Notes: generated by a model not told the origin, from the sequence alone. DNA of 64,000 bases from Pseudomonadota bacterium (GCA_021820845.1 JAKADC010000001.1:1-64000); one strand, 5' to 3'. Positions 22,228-32,939 are shown, counted from the first letter of the stretch. Numbers and translations are program-made.

Positions 22228-23521
22228 GGTCGTTCTCCTTGTCCGGTTCCACGTCCAGGATCAGGTCGTGCCGCGCGAGCACCCGCACCGGACTGCCGCG
22301 CTTCAGCGGCACGCTGCTGCGCACGCGCCATTGCTCGCTGTGGACGCGCGCCCAGCCCTCGTGTTCCATGTCCTCGATGATTTCGCCGGGCGCGCCGATC
22401 AGCTCCTCGGTCCCGGTCACGACCGGCCGCCGGCGCGCGCGCAGCGCCATGCTCGCAACGAAAAAGCTGAACAGCGCGCTGGCGGCCGCCACGGGAACGA
22501 TGAGTGCCCACGGCAGCCCGTAGCCCGGCTGGCCGGTGTCGACCAGCATGATCGAGCCGATGATGAAGGCGGCGACGCCGCCCAGGCCGAGCGCGCCGAA
22601 GCTCGCCACGAAAGCCTCCGCGATCATGAGGGCGATGCCCAGCAGGATCAGCGCCAGGCCGGCGTAGCTGATCGGCATCACCTGCAGCGCGAACAGCCCG
22701 AGCAGCAGGCAGATGCCGCCGACCACGCCCGGAAGCACCATGCCGGGACTGGCGAATTCGTAGATCAGGCCGTAGATGCCGACCAGCATCAGGATGTAGG
22801 CGATGCTCGGATCGCCGATCACCGCCAGGAGGCGGCTGCGCCAGTCGGGCATGACGCGCTCGACGGTTGCGTGGGCGGTGTGCAGGGTGACGGTCCGGCC
22901 GTTCAGCTCGATGCTGCGGCCGTCGATCTGCCGCAGCAGGTCGTCGAGGTCGGCGGCGATCACGTCGATCACGCCGCGCTTCAGTGCCTCGGACGCCGGC
23001 AGGCTGACCGCCTCGCGCACCGCGCGTTCCGCCCAGTCGGCATTGCGCCCCCGCAGCTCGGCGAGGCCGCGGATGTAGGCGGCGGCGTCCTGGACCACCT
23101 TGCGCGTCTTGGCGTCGGCGGGCGCGGCGCCGGGCGCGAGTTCCACAGGGGTCGCCGCGCCCAGGTTGGTGGCCGGCGCCATCGCAGCAACGTGGCTCGC
23201 GTACAGGATGTAGGTTCCCGCGCTGGCGGCCCGCGCGCCGCGCGGCGAAACGTAGGCGGCGACCGGCACGGGCGAGGCGAGGATGGCTTTGATGATGTCG
23301 CGCATCGAGGTATCCAGGCCGCCCGGGGTATCGAGTTCGATGACGACGAGGCCGGCCTTGTCCGCAATCGCCTTGTCGAAGCCGCGCAGCAGATAGTCGG
23401 CGGCCGCCGGTCCGATCGCGCCCTGTATCGTCAATACCCGAACGGTGTCCGCCTTTGCGGCGAGAGGCAGGATCAGGCACGCGAACAGCACGAAGCGTGG
23501 CAGGGACCGAAGCGCGTTCAT
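22220..23521 (-). CDS. NfeD family membrane-bound ClpP-class serine protease
   Basis: Signal peptide, IELDTPGGLDTSMRDII, PRGARAASAGTYILYAS, C-terminal NfeD OB-like domain; overlaps the SPFH gene. Confidence 0.92.
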   Translation of the reverse strand: MNALRSLPRFVLFACLILPLAAKADTVRVLTIQGAIGPAAADYLLRGFDKAIADKAGLVVIELDTPGGLDTSMRDIIKAILASPVPVAAYVSPRGARAASAGTYILYASHVAAMAPATNLGAATPVELAPGAAPADAKTRKVVQDAAAYIRGLAELRGRNADWAERAVREAVSLPASEALKRGVIDVIAADLDDLLRQIDGRSIELNGRTVTLHTAHATVERVMPDWRSRLLAVIGDPSIAYILMLVGIYGLIYEFASPGMVLPGVVGGICLLLGLFALQVMPISYAGLALILLGIALMIAEAFVASFGALGLGGVAAFIIGSIMLVDTGQPGYGLPWALIVPVAAASALFSFFVASMALRARRRPVVTGTEELIGAPGEIIEDMEHEGWARVHSEQWRVRSSVPLKRGSPVRVLARHDLILDVEPDKENDHV

Positions 23522-23582
23522 TCCACCTACTGTAGACCCTATCCGGAACGCCCGCGGGAGCTGTCCGGCGTCGCTGGGCAGG

Positions 23583-24746
23583 CTATTTCACCGGCACCGC
23601 CTCGGGGTGCCAGCCCAGCACGAGATAAAGCGTGGTGAATCCGAGCACGTAGGCTGCCGGCACGTGCCAGCCCTCGCGCATCCACGCGAGCGTGTCCTTC
23701 GCCTGTGGGTAGAGGTTCGACATGGCCACGCCCGCGCTGGACCCGAACCAGATCATCGAGCCGCCGAAGCCGACCGCGAAGGCCAGCATGCCCCAGTCGT
23801 AGCCGCCCTGGTACAAGGCCAGCGCGGTGAGCGGGATATTGTCGAAGACGGCGGACACGAAGCCGAGGCCGAAGGTCGTGTGGGCCGAAGGCAAGGGCAG
23901 CTCCCGGACCGGCATCAGGCTGGCCGACAGCACCAGCGCAACCAGGAACAGCGCGCCTTTCACCGACTTGCTGACTTCCCGCCAGGGCGTCGGGCGGATG
24001 AAGCCGCCGAGGATGATCGCGGCCCACACGCCGGCCGCGGGAAAGTCGAGGCCGATGTTGGCGACGATTGCGCCGCCGATGATGAGCATCACGATCGCCA
24101 GCTGGCCCCAGTCCAGGTGCAGGTGCGCAGGCGGATTCTTCATGACCGGGTGGTAGCGCTGCTGCGCCTTGGCCGCGACGATTCCCGAAAAGATCACGGC
24201 CACGGTCGACGCGATGAAGGCGTCCGCCACGTGGATCGCCGGCACGCCCGCGATCCACATCATGGTCGTGGTGGTGTCGCCCACCACCGAGCCGGCGCCG
24301 CCGGCGTTGCTCGCCGCCACGATTCCCGCCAGGTAGCCGACGCTGACCTTGTGCCTGTAGACGTGTCCCGCGACCACGCCGCCGATGATGGCCGCCGCGA
24401 TGTTGTCGAGAAAGGTCGATATCAGCGCAACCAGCACGAGCAGCACGAAGCCGCCCTTCCAGTCGTCGGGCAGGAAGCGCGGCAGCCAGTCCGGCACTCT
24501 CGACAGTTCGAAGTGCCGCGCCAGGATGGCGAAGCCGAGCAGCAGCCCGAGCAGGTTCAGGACGAGTCTTTCCTCGTGCAGGAAATGCGCGATCAGGTCC
24601 ATGTCCTGCGCGACCAGTCCCTTGTAGAGCGTGATGGCGACAAGCCCGCCCACCGCGACCTCGAGGTTGCGCCGGTGAAAGACCGCCACGCCCAGCAAGG
24701 TGAGGGCGAACAGGAAGAATTCGACGGGTATGTTCAGCAGCGGCAT
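23583..24746 (-). CDS. NhaD/ArsB-type ion transporter (putative Na+/H+ antiporter)
   Basis: Multi-TM; NIAAAIIGG, SNAGGAGSVVGDTTTTMMW, SAVFDNIPLTALAL. Confidence 0.85.
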   Translation of the reverse strand: MPLLNIPVEFFLFALTLLGVAVFHRRNLEVAVGGLVAITLYKGLVAQDMDLIAHFLHEERLVLNLLGLLLGFAILARHFELSRVPDWLPRFLPDDWKGGFVLLVLVALISTFLDNIAAAIIGGVVAGHVYRHKVSVGYLAGIVAASNAGGAGSVVGDTTTTMMWIAGVPAIHVADAFIASTVAVIFSGIVAAKAQQRYHPVMKNPPAHLHLDWGQLAIVMLIIGGAIVANIGLDFPAAGVWAAIILGGFIRPTPWREVSKSVKGALFLVALVLSASLMPVRELPLPSAHTTFGLGFVSAVFDNIPLTALALYQGGYDWGMLAFAVGFGGSMIWFGSSAGVAMSNLYPQAKDTLAWMREGWHVPAAYVLGFTTLYLVLGWHPEAVPVK

Positions 24747-24753
24747 GGCAGAA

Positions 24754-25980
24754 TCAGGTCGGGGCGAGGCGTGAATAATAAGCCTTCAGCAGGAACGGCG
24801 GCGCGACCGTGGTGAGTGCGATGACGATCAGCAGCGCGGCGTAGGTCTCGGCGTCGAGGATGCCCTGGTTGAGCCCCAGCTGCGCGAAGATCAGGCCGAC
24901 CTCGCCGCGCGGAATCATCGACAGGCCGATCGCGGCCTGGCGGAAGCGCGATTCGCGAATGAAAAACCCGGCGGCGAGCTTGCCGGCGAAGGCCACCGCG
25001 ATCAGCGCGCCGCCCAATTGCCACACGCGCGGCGAACTCCAGTCCACCGTGTTGAGGTTGAGCGACACGCCGACCATCACGAAGAACAGCGGCGCGAAGG
25101 TGTGGATCAGCGGCCGCATCTGCTCTTCCAGCCGGTGCGCCATCTGCGGGCTGGGGGCGAACCAGCGGTCGAGCGCGGGCAGGCCGAGGCGGTGCATCAC
25201 GTTGAAGCGGAAATGCTGCGACAGCGCGATGCCCGCGGCGAAGCCGCCCATGATGAGCGGCGCGCCGACCGCATGCGCCAGCCAGGAAAACAGCAGGATC
25301 AACGCGAGCGCCATCGTGATCAGCAGGCCGGGCGTGGCTGCCTTCCGGTCGTAGTGGTCGATGATGCCGCCCGTCAGCTTGGCGACGAGCGGGGAGAGCA
25401 GCATGAACAGCACGATGAAGATCGCGACCGTTCCCGTCGCGGCGAGCGAGACCGCGCCCTGGACGGCGAACTGGTAGAGAAAGGCGAGCGCCAGCACACC
25501 GAGGATGTCGTCCAGGACCGCCGCGCCGATCACGATCTGGGCCTCGTCGGATTGCCGTCTCCCGAGGTCGTCGAGCACGCGCACGGTGATGCCGATGCTG
25601 GTCGCGGTCAGCGTGCCGCCGATGAACAGCGCCACCAGGTTGTCGAGCCCGAATCCCCAGCGGCAGACGGCGTAGCCGAGCACGAAAGGCAGGACAAAGC
25701 CGACCGTCGCCACCACGAAGGGCTTGATGCCGGCGCGGGCGAGACGGAACAGGTCGGTGTCCATGCCGACCTCGAACAGCAGCAGGATGATGCCGATTTC
25801 CGCCAGCAGCTTCATCGTCTCGTCGGGCGAGATCCAGCCCAGCAGGGACGGCCCGACCAGAAGCCCGGCCAGCAGTTCGCCGATCACCGAGGGAATGCCC
25901 TGACGTCCGGCGATCTCGGAGAAGAGACGCGCGGCGATGAGGATGACGGCGAGATAAAGAAAGAATTGGTGAAGTTCCAT
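24754..25980 (-). CDS. CPA2-type cation:proton antiporter (Kef/NapA-like)
   Basis: Multi-TM; QGIPSVIGELLAGLLVGPSLLGW, EVGMDTDLFRL, GAAVLDDILGVLALAF, MIPRGEVGLIFAQLGL. Confidence 0.92.
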   Translation of the reverse strand: MELHQFFLYLAVILIAARLFSEIAGRQGIPSVIGELLAGLLVGPSLLGWISPDETMKLLAEIGIILLLFEVGMDTDLFRLARAGIKPFVVATVGFVLPFVLGYAVCRWGFGLDNLVALFIGGTLTATSIGITVRVLDDLGRRQSDEAQIVIGAAVLDDILGVLALAFLYQFAVQGAVSLAATGTVAIFIVLFMLLSPLVAKLTGGIIDHYDRKAATPGLLITMALALILLFSWLAHAVGAPLIMGGFAAGIALSQHFRFNVMHRLGLPALDRWFAPSPQMAHRLEEQMRPLIHTFAPLFFVMVGVSLNLNTVDWSSPRVWQLGGALIAVAFAGKLAAGFFIRESRFRQAAIGLSMIPRGEVGLIFAQLGLNQGILDAETYAALLIVIALTTVAPPFLLKAYYSRLAPT

Positions 25981-26105
25981 GCGTGTCCTGTCGGGGTGGG
26001 CGCAAGCGGGTGTCTGGTTTGTTGTCGTTCGGGGTTCGCGGGCGATGCCGCTGCGCCTATCTTAACGTGCGGGGCGGATTGCCAGGCTTGCGCGCCGCAA
26101 TGATT

Positions 26106-26113
26106 TTGTGCAA
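26106..26113. promoter_or_regulatory. TTGTGCAA motif copy 1 (in tTTGTGCAAa), upstream of the antiporter operon
   Basis: Near-palindromic TTG-tg-CAA element; repeated at 26352. Confidence 0.35.
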
Positions 26114-26349
26114 ACATAAAAACGGCCGGCTCGGCCCGGTGCCAACAACCTGACCGGGGAGGGCGCAGGCCGGAACGCGTTGGCGCGAGCAGCCAGGCAA
26201 GCGCCGTTCCCGGTGTTTTTCTTCCCGGCGACGGCCCGGCCGGCGCCTTCCCGGCCCGAGCGGGCGCGATTTCAGCGGCATGTGCGAGTTTTCCGCGGCA
26301 AAGCGCCATCCCCCGGAAAGCTTCGGCCAGCTGCCCCGCCAGCCAATAT

Positions 26350-26361
26350 TATTGTGCAATA
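26350..26361. promoter_or_regulatory. TTGTGCAA motif copy 2 within TATTG-tg-CAATA inverted repeat, upstream of the fructokinase
   Basis: Inverted repeat in an AT-rich island immediately upstream of the fructokinase RBS. Confidence 0.4.
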
Positions 26362-26378
26362 TATATGTGAGGTTCAGC

Positions 26379-27350
26379 ATGGACACGCCGATCGAGGCGA
26401 CCACAAGGCGTCCCCACGCGGCGCTCCGCTCCGAAGACCCGGTGGTGATCACCTTTGGCGAAACCCTGGTGGACGCGTTTCACGACCGTGAAGTGCTCGG
26501 CGGCGCGCCCTTCAACGTGACGTGCCACCTCGGCGCGCTCGGGGCGCATCCCGTCCTGGTGACGCGGGCTGGCAACGACCTGCCGGGCGAGCGACTGCTG
26601 CGGGCGATGCGCGAGCGCGGCCTCGACGTACGCGGCGTCCAGCGCGACCCGGCGCGTCCGACGGGCCGCGTGACCGTGAGCGAGACGCCCGCCGGCCATA
26701 CGTTCGACATCTTGCCCGACCGCGCCTACGACCACATTCAGCCCCTTCCGGCGCGCAAGCTCGGCCGCACGCTGCATCCGCGGATGGTCTACTTCGGCAC
26801 GCTGGCTCAGCGCGGCGACTCCCGCCGCGCCCTGCATGCGCTGCTCGGCGCGGTCGACGCGTGCCTGTTCCTCGACGTCAACCTGCGCGATCCCTGGGTC
26901 GACACCGAAACGCTGCTCTGGTCGCTTCGGCAGGCGGACGTGATCAAGCTCAACGAGGACGAACTGTCGCGGATCGGCGACCTTCTCAGGCTGGCGGGCG
27001 CGACGCCGCACGCGCGTGCCGCTGCGCTGATGACCCGCTTCGGACTTGATCGCGTGGTCGTGACCTGCGGTGCCGCCGGCGCCTGGGCGCTCGATGGTTC
27101 GGGCCGCGTCGAATCGGTCGCGGGCGCGCCGCTGCCGCGGACGGTCGACGCCGTCGGCGCGGGCGACGGCTTCGCCGCGGTGTTCATGCTCGGCATGCTG
27201 CGCGGCTGGACCGTCGCCGAGCAGTTGCAGCGCGCCGACGCCTTCGGCCGCGCGCTCTGCGGGATCCGCGGCGCGGTGCCGGCCACGTCCGCTTTCTACG
27301 AACCCTTCATCCACGACTGGAAACTCGAAACGGAGGTGGCGCGTGCGTGA
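26379..27350 (+). CDS. PfkB-family sugar kinase, probable fructokinase
   Basis: VITFGETLVDAF, LGGAPFNVTCHLGALGAHPVLVTRAGND, DAVGAGDGFAAVFMLGML; start trimmed to MDTPIEATT. Confidence 0.9.
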   Translation: MDTPIEATTRRPHAALRSEDPVVITFGETLVDAFHDREVLGGAPFNVTCHLGALGAHPVLVTRAGNDLPGERLLRAMRERGLDVRGVQRDPARPTGRVTVSETPAGHTFDILPDRAYDHIQPLPARKLGRTLHPRMVYFGTLAQRGDSRRALHALLGAVDACLFLDVNLRDPWVDTETLLWSLRQADVIKLNEDELSRIGDLLRLAGATPHARAAALMTRFGLDRVVVTCGAAGAWALDGSGRVESVAGAPLPRTVDAVGAGDGFAAVFMLGMLRGWTVAEQLQRADAFGRALCGIRGAVPATSAFYEPFIHDWKLETEVARA

Positions 27351-29505
27351 CCTATACGTGCTGATGCTGAGCGTGCACGGGCTGTTGCGCGGACATGACC
27401 TGGAACTGGGGCGCGACGCCGACACCGGCGGCCAGACCCTGTATGTGATCGAACTGGCCCGCGCGCTCGGGCGCCACGCGCGCGTCGAGCAGGTCGACGT
27501 GCTGACGCGCCTCGTCGACGACCCCGCCGTCTCGCCCGACTATGCGACGCCGGGCGAGACGCTCGGCGAGCGTGCGCGGCTCGTGAGGCTGCCGTGCGGT
27601 CCCCGGCGCTACCTGCGCAAGGAAAGCCTGTGGAACCACCTCGACCAGTTCGTCGACCGCACCATCAGCTACCTGCGCCAGCAGCCGCGCCTGCCGGACG
27701 TGATTCACAGTCACTATGCCGACGCCGGTTACGTCGGCGTGCAGTTGTCGCAACTGCTCGGGATTCCGCTGGTGCACACCGGCCATTCGCTGGGGCGCTG
27801 CAAGCGCCAGCGCCTGCTCGATCACGGCCGCAAGGCGCAGACGATCGACCGCCAGTTCAATTTCGCCCGCCGCATCGCCGCCGAGGAAAGCGTGCTCGAA
27901 CACGCCGCGCTCGTGGTGACGAGCACCGTGCAGGAAAGCAGCGAGCAGTACGCTCGCTACGATAACCATCAGCCGGCGCGCATGATGGTGATCGCGCCGG
28001 GCACCGACACTTCGCGTTTCGCGCCGCCGGGGCGCGCGCCGGTCCCGCCGCACGTGCCCGCGCTCGTCGACCGCTTTTTCGCGCAGCCGAAAAAGCCGCT
28101 CATCCTCGCCATCTGCCGCCCCGAAATACGCAAGAACCTGCGGCGGCTCGTCGCCGCGTTCGGAGAAACCCCGGAACTGCGCGCGCGGGCGAATCTCGCG
28201 ATCGTCGCCGGCCATCGCGGCGACATCCGCAGCATGGACGAGAGCCAGGCCGCCGTGCTGAGCGATCTGCTGCTCGATGTCGACCGCTACGATCTCTGGG
28301 GCAGCGTGGCGCTGCCCAAGCAGCATCAGCAGGACGATGTCCCCGCGCTCTATCGGCTCGCGGCGCAGCGGCGCGGCGTGTTCGTCAATCCGGCGCTGAC
28401 CGAGCCGTTCGGCCTCACCCTGATCGAAGCGGCGGCGAGCGGCCTGCCCGTCGTCGCGACGCACGACGGCGGCCCGCGCGACATTCTCGCGCACTGCGAA
28501 AACGGCGTGCTGGTCGATCCGCTCGACAGCGGCGACCTCGCGCGCGGTCTGCTTTCCGTGATCGCGGACGCCCGCACCTGGCAGCGCTACGCCCGGCGCG
28601 GCATCAGCGGCGTCGCGCGCCATTACACGTGGGACGCGCACGTCGAGAAATACCTGAAGGCGGTCCAGCGCGTGGTCCATCGCACCCGCAAGCAGGTCCG
28701 GCGCGAACGGGTGGTGCAGCGACCGGCGCGCAACCCCATGCCCTACGTGCATCGCATGCTGGTGAGCGACATCGACAACACGCTGCTCGGCGACCGCCAG
28801 GGACTCGCCGCGCTGCTCCGCCTGCTGCGCGAAAGGCCGCGCGGATTCGGTTTCGGCGTGGCGACCGGGCGCTGCCTGCCGAGCGCGCTCGAGGTCCTGC
28901 GGCAGGCGCGGGTGCCGCTGCCCGACGTCTTCATCACCGCCGTCGGCAGCGAAATCCATTACGGCCCCGACATGCGCCCGGACACCGGCTGGCAGCGCCA
29001 CATCCAGCACCTGTGGCGGCGCGATGCGCTGGCCGCGCTGTTCGACGGGGTGCCGGGGCTGACGCTGCAGTCGCCCGACCAGCAAAGCGAATTCAAGCTG
29101 AGCTTCAACCTCGATCGCGAGACCGCGCCGGGCCTGCGCGAGCTCGAGGTGCGCGTGCGCCAGGCGCGGCTGCACGCCAACCTCATCTATTCGCACGACG
29201 CCTATCTCGACGTGCTGCCGATTCGCGCATCCAAGGGCCAGGCCATCCGCTACCTCGCCTATAAATGGGGCCTGCCGCTGCGCGCCTTCCTCGTCGCGGG
29301 CGATTCGGGCAACGATCTCGAAATGCTGGTCGGGGACACGCAGGCCGTGGTGGTCTCCAACCACAGCGCCGAACTCGAGAAACTGCGCGGTCTCGAACAG
29401 GTCTATTTCGCGGAGTCGTCCCATGCGTCGGGGATTCTCGAGGGCATGGCGCACTACGGCTTCGAGTGGAAACCCGCGTCGGCCTTGCAGCGCGAGGCCG
29501 CCTGA
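27343..29505 (+). CDS. Sucrose-phosphate synthase fused to a sucrose-phosphate phosphatase (HAD) domain
   Basis: [74 protein letters not shown]-terminal HAD DIDNTLLG ... GDSGNDLEML. GTG start overlaps the pfkB stop. Confidence 0.92.
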   Translation: MRDLYVLMLSVHGLLRGHDLELGRDADTGGQTLYVIELARALGRHARVEQVDVLTRLVDDPAVSPDYATPGETLGERARLVRLPCGPRRYLRKESLWNHLDQFVDRTISYLRQQPRLPDVIHSHYADAGYVGVQLSQLLGIPLVHTGHSLGRCKRQRLLDHGRKAQTIDRQFNFARRIAAEESVLEHAALVVTSTVQESSEQYARYDNHQPARMMVIAPGTDTSRFAPPGRAPVPPHVPALVDRFFAQPKKPLILAICRPEIRKNLRRLVAAFGETPELRARANLAIVAGHRGDIRSMDESQAAVLSDLLLDVDRYDLWGSVALPKQHQQDDVPALYRLAAQRRGVFVNPALTEPFGLTLIEAAASGLPVVATHDGGPRDILAHCENGVLVDPLDSGDLARGLLSVIADARTWQRYARRGISGVARHYTWDAHVEKYLKAVQRVVHRTRKQVRRERVVQRPARNPMPYVHRMLVSDIDNTLLGDRQGLAALLRLLRERPRGFGFGVATGRCLPSALEVLRQARVPLPDVFITAVGSEIHYGPDMRPDTGWQRHIQHLWRRDALAALFDGVPGLTLQSPDQQSEFKLSFNLDRETAPGLRELEVRVRQARLHANLIYSHDAYLDVLPIRASKGQAIRYLAYKWGLPLRAFLVAGDSGNDLEMLVGDTQAVVVSNHSAELEKLRGLEQVYFAESSHASGILEGMAHYGFEWKPASALQREAA

Positions 29506-29581
29506 GCGACGCACGGCAGGACGAACGCCGGACGCGCGAGGGCGTCGACGCGGCACGGAATTTCCTGTCTGAGGAGAGTTC

Positions 29582-31969
29582 ATGATCGAGACATTGAAAG
29601 TATGGACGGCGGAGCATCGCGACCCGGTGGACGCCTTCCTGCGCCGCTGCTTCGCCGAGAACCGGGTGCTGCTGCTGCAAAGCGATCTCTGCCGCGTGCT
29701 CGACGCCCTGGTCGCCGAGTCCGCCAGCGCGCTCGCCGGCACGCCGCTGCAGCGCGCCGTGCAACGTTTCCAGGAAGGCGTGTTCCAGCGTCCGTGGGCC
29801 TATTTCGCCTTGCGCGAAGGCGCGGGGCGCTGGCAATACGTGCGCATGCACCAGGAACAGCTCGTTCCAGAAACCGTGTCGGTGAGCGAATTTCTCGCCT
29901 CCAAGGAGCAGGTCGTGAAACCGCCGGCCGACGGCGAAAGCGTGCTGGAGATCGACTTCGAGCCCTTCGGCCGGCATGTGCCGCGGCTGCAGGAAACGCG
30001 CTCGATCGGACAGGGCGTGCTGCATCTCAACCGGCACCTGGCGAGCGCCATGTTCACGCGGCCCGAGGTCGGCCACGTCCGGATGCTCAATTTCCTGCGC
30101 AAGCACACGATCGACGGCCGCCACCTGATGCTCGCGCCGCGCATCCGCGACGTCGCCGCCCTGCGCGACGCCCTGCGCCAGGCGCTGGCGCACGTCGACA
30201 CGCTCGACCCCGCGACGCCGTGGGCGGCGATCGCGGAGCCGCTCGGTGCCCTGGGGTTCGAGCCAGGGTGGGGCGCCACCGCCGAGCGGGTGAGCGAAAC
30301 CATGGGCATGCTCGTCGACATCCTGGAAGCGCCGTCCCCCGGCGTGCTCGAAGCCTTCCTGGCCCGCATTCCCATGATCTCGCGCCTGCTCATCCTGTCG
30401 CCGCACGGCTACTTCGGCCAGGACGACGTGCTCGGGCGGCCCGACACCGGCGGCCAGGTGGTGTACATCCTCGACCAGGTGCGCGCGCTCGAGCACGAGA
30501 TGCGCGAGCGGATGGCGGTCCAGGGCGTCCACGTCGACCCGCGGATCATCGTCGTGACGCGCCTGATTCCCGATTCGGAAGGCACGACGTGCAACCAGCC
30601 GCTCGAGAAGATCCAGGGGACGGACCACGCCTGCATCGTCCGCGTGCCGTTCCATCATCCGAACGGCGAGATCGTTCGGCAGTGGGTGTCGCGCTTCGAG
30701 ATCTGGCCGTATCTCGAATCGTTCGCGGTCCACGTCGAGCGCGAAGCGCTTGCCCAGCTCGGCGGCCGGCCCGATCTCATCATCGGCAACTACTCCGACG
30801 GCAACCTCGTCGCGAGCCTGCTGTCGGAGCGTCTCGGCGTGACCCAGTGCAACATCGCGCACGCCCTGGAACAGACCAAATACCTGCACTCGGCGCTCTA
30901 CTGGGAGGACAACGACCCGACGTATCACTTCGCCTGCCAGTACACCGCGGATCTGATCGGCATGAACCGCGCCGATTTCATCATCACCAGCACCTACCAG
31001 GAAATCGCCGGCACGCCGCAGAGCATCGGCCAGTACGAGAGCTACCGCGCGTACACGCTGCCGGGGCTGTATCGCGTGGTCAACGGCATCGACCTGTTCG
31101 ACCCCAAGTTCAACATCGTCTCGCCGGGCGCCGACGCGGATATCTATTTTCCCTACACAGACACGTCGAGGCGCCTTCACTCGCTGATGCCGGAGATCGA
31201 ACGCCTGCTCTACGCGCCCGACCCCGGCGTGCCGCATCGCGGCCGGTTCGACGACCCCGACCGCCCGCTGATCTTCACGATGGCGCGGCTCGACCGCATC
31301 AAGAACCTGTCCGGCCTGACCGAATGGTTCGGCGCCAGCGAACGCCTCGCCGGGATGGCCAACCTGCTGGTGATCGGCGGCCACGTCGACGCCGCCGCCT
31401 CGTCCGACGAGGAGGAGAAGTCCGAGATCGCGCGCATGCACGCGCTGATGGACGGCGCCGGCCTCGACGGCAGAATGCGCTGGCTCGGCGCGCGGCTCGA
31501 CAAGAACCTGGCGGGCGAGCTCTATCGCCACGTCGCCGACCGCCGCGGCATCTTCGTCCAGCCGGCGCTGTTCGAAGCGTTCGGTCTCACCCTGATCGAG
31601 GCGATGGCATCCGGCCTGCCGGTCTTCGCCACGCGCTACGGCGGCCCGCTCGAAATCATCCAGAACGGGATCTCGGGCTTCCACATCGACCCCAACGACG
31701 GCGCGGCCGCCGCCGACGCGATCGCCGATTTCCTGGAGCAGTGCGCCGCCGATCCGGCACGCTGGCAGCGTATCTCCGAGGGCGCGCTCGCGCGCGTGGC
31801 GGCGCGGTATACGTGGCGGCTGTATGCCGAGCGGATGATGACGCTGTCGCGCATCTACGGCTTCTGGAAATTCGTCAGCGACCTCGAACGCGAGGAGGCC
31901 GCGCGTTACCTGCAGCTGTTTCATCACCTGCAATATCGTCCGCTGGCGCGGGCGATCGGGGGAGGCTGA
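29582..31969 (+). CDS. Sucrose synthase
   Basis: Full-length SuSy N-terminal regions plus [80 protein letters not shown]. Confidence 0.95.
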   Translation: MIETLKVWTAEHRDPVDAFLRRCFAENRVLLLQSDLCRVLDALVAESASALAGTPLQRAVQRFQEGVFQRPWAYFALREGAGRWQYVRMHQEQLVPETVSVSEFLASKEQVVKPPADGESVLEIDFEPFGRHVPRLQETRSIGQGVLHLNRHLASAMFTRPEVGHVRMLNFLRKHTIDGRHLMLAPRIRDVAALRDALRQALAHVDTLDPATPWAAIAEPLGALGFEPGWGATAERVSETMGMLVDILEAPSPGVLEAFLARIPMISRLLILSPHGYFGQDDVLGRPDTGGQVVYILDQVRALEHEMRERMAVQGVHVDPRIIVVTRLIPDSEGTTCNQPLEKIQGTDHACIVRVPFHHPNGEIVRQWVSRFEIWPYLESFAVHVEREALAQLGGRPDLIIGNYSDGNLVASLLSERLGVTQCNIAHALEQTKYLHSALYWEDNDPTYHFACQYTADLIGMNRADFIITSTYQEIAGTPQSIGQYESYRAYTLPGLYRVVNGIDLFDPKFNIVSPGADADIYFPYTDTSRRLHSLMPEIERLLYAPDPGVPHRGRFDDPDRPLIFTMARLDRIKNLSGLTEWFGASERLAGMANLLVIGGHVDAAASSDEEEKSEIARMHALMDGAGLDGRMRWLGARLDKNLAGELYRHVADRRGIFVQPALFEAFGLTLIEAMASGLPVFATRYGGPLEIIQNGISGFHIDPNDGAAAADAIADFLEQCAADPARWQRISEGALARVAARYTWRLYAERMMTLSRIYGFWKFVSDLEREEAARYLQLFHHLQYRPLARAIGGG

Positions 31970-31973
31970 ACCG

Positions 31974-32939
31974 ATGCTTGCGGATGCCCTGAATACGATG
32001 GGAACCTATCTCGGCGAATGGCGTGCCGTGGTCTCGAGCGCGCTGCACGTCGTGCTGGTGCTGGCGCTCGCGTGGGCCGCGCTGCGCGTGTCGCACAACG
32101 CAATCGCGCGGCTGCGGGCCCACCTTCAGCGCGACCTCGACGATCCGGAGCGGATCAAGCGGCTCAACACGCTGGAGCAGGTCTTCCGCTACACCGTCGG
32201 CGTGACCGTCACGCTGGTCGCCGCGATGCTCGTGCTGAGCGAAGTCGGCATCTCGATCGCTCCCATTCTCGCCGCCGCCGGCGTGCTCGGCATCGCGGTC
32301 GGCTTCGGCGCGCAAAGCCTGGTGAAGGACTACTTCACCGGGCTGTTCCTTCTGCTCGAAAACCAGGTGCGCCAGGGCGACGTCGTCGAAGTCGCCGGCA
32401 AGGGCGGACTGGTCGAGGAAATGACGCTGCGCTACATCCGGCTGCGCGATTACGAGGGCAGCGTGCATTACATTCCCAACGGCCACGTCGATACCGTGAC
32501 CAACCGCAGCCGCGGTTTCGCCTACGCGGTGATCAACGTCGGTGTCGCCTACCGCGAGGACATCGACGAGGTGTACGTCCTGATGCGCAAGGTCGCCGCC
32601 GAGCTGCGCGCCGATCCGGTGCTCGCCGACAAGATCGTGGACGACATGGAGATCGCCGGCGTCGACCAGTGGGCGGAGTCGTCGGTCGTGATCGTCTGCC
32701 GCTTCAAGGTGATGCCGCTCGAGCAGTGGGGCGTGCGGCGGGAGTTCCTGTACCGCCTGAAAAAGGCGTTCGACGCCGCCGGCGTCGAGATCCCCTACCC
32801 GCATCTCACCGTCTACGCCGGCCAGGACAAGGACGGCGGCGCGCCGCCGCTGCGTCTGCTGCATGAACGCAGTGCCGCGGGGATGCCGGACGAGGGGCTT
32901 GCAGAGGCAGCCGTCATCCGCAGGCGGGCGGCGTCCTGA
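31974..32939 (+). CDS. MscS-family small-conductance mechanosensitive channel
   Basis: AAAGVLGIAVGFGAQSLVKDYFTGLFLLLENQVRQGDVVEV; HYIPNGHVDTVTNRSRGF. Confidence 0.93.
   Translation: MLADALNTMGTYLGEWRAVVSSALHVVLVLALAWAALRVSHNAIARLRAHLQRDLDDPERIKRLNTLEQVFRYTVGVTVTLVAAMLVLSEVGISIAPILAAAGVLGIAVGFGAQSLVKDYFTGLFLLLENQVRQGDVVEVAGKGGLVEEMTLRYIRLRDYEGSVHYIPNGHVDTVTNRSRGFAYAVINVGVAYREDIDEVYVLMRKVAAELRADPVLADKIVDDMEIAGVDQWAESSVVIVCRFKVMPLEQWGVRREFLYRLKKAFDAAGVEIPYPHLTVYAGQDKDGGAPPLRLLHERSAAGMPDEGLAEAAVIRRRAAS

Noticed and set aside
29183-31933. 916-aa minus-strand ORF opposite sucrose synthase
   Set aside because: Arg/His/Gly-rich antisense shadow of a well-supported coding gene in GC-rich DNA; no recognisable motifs.
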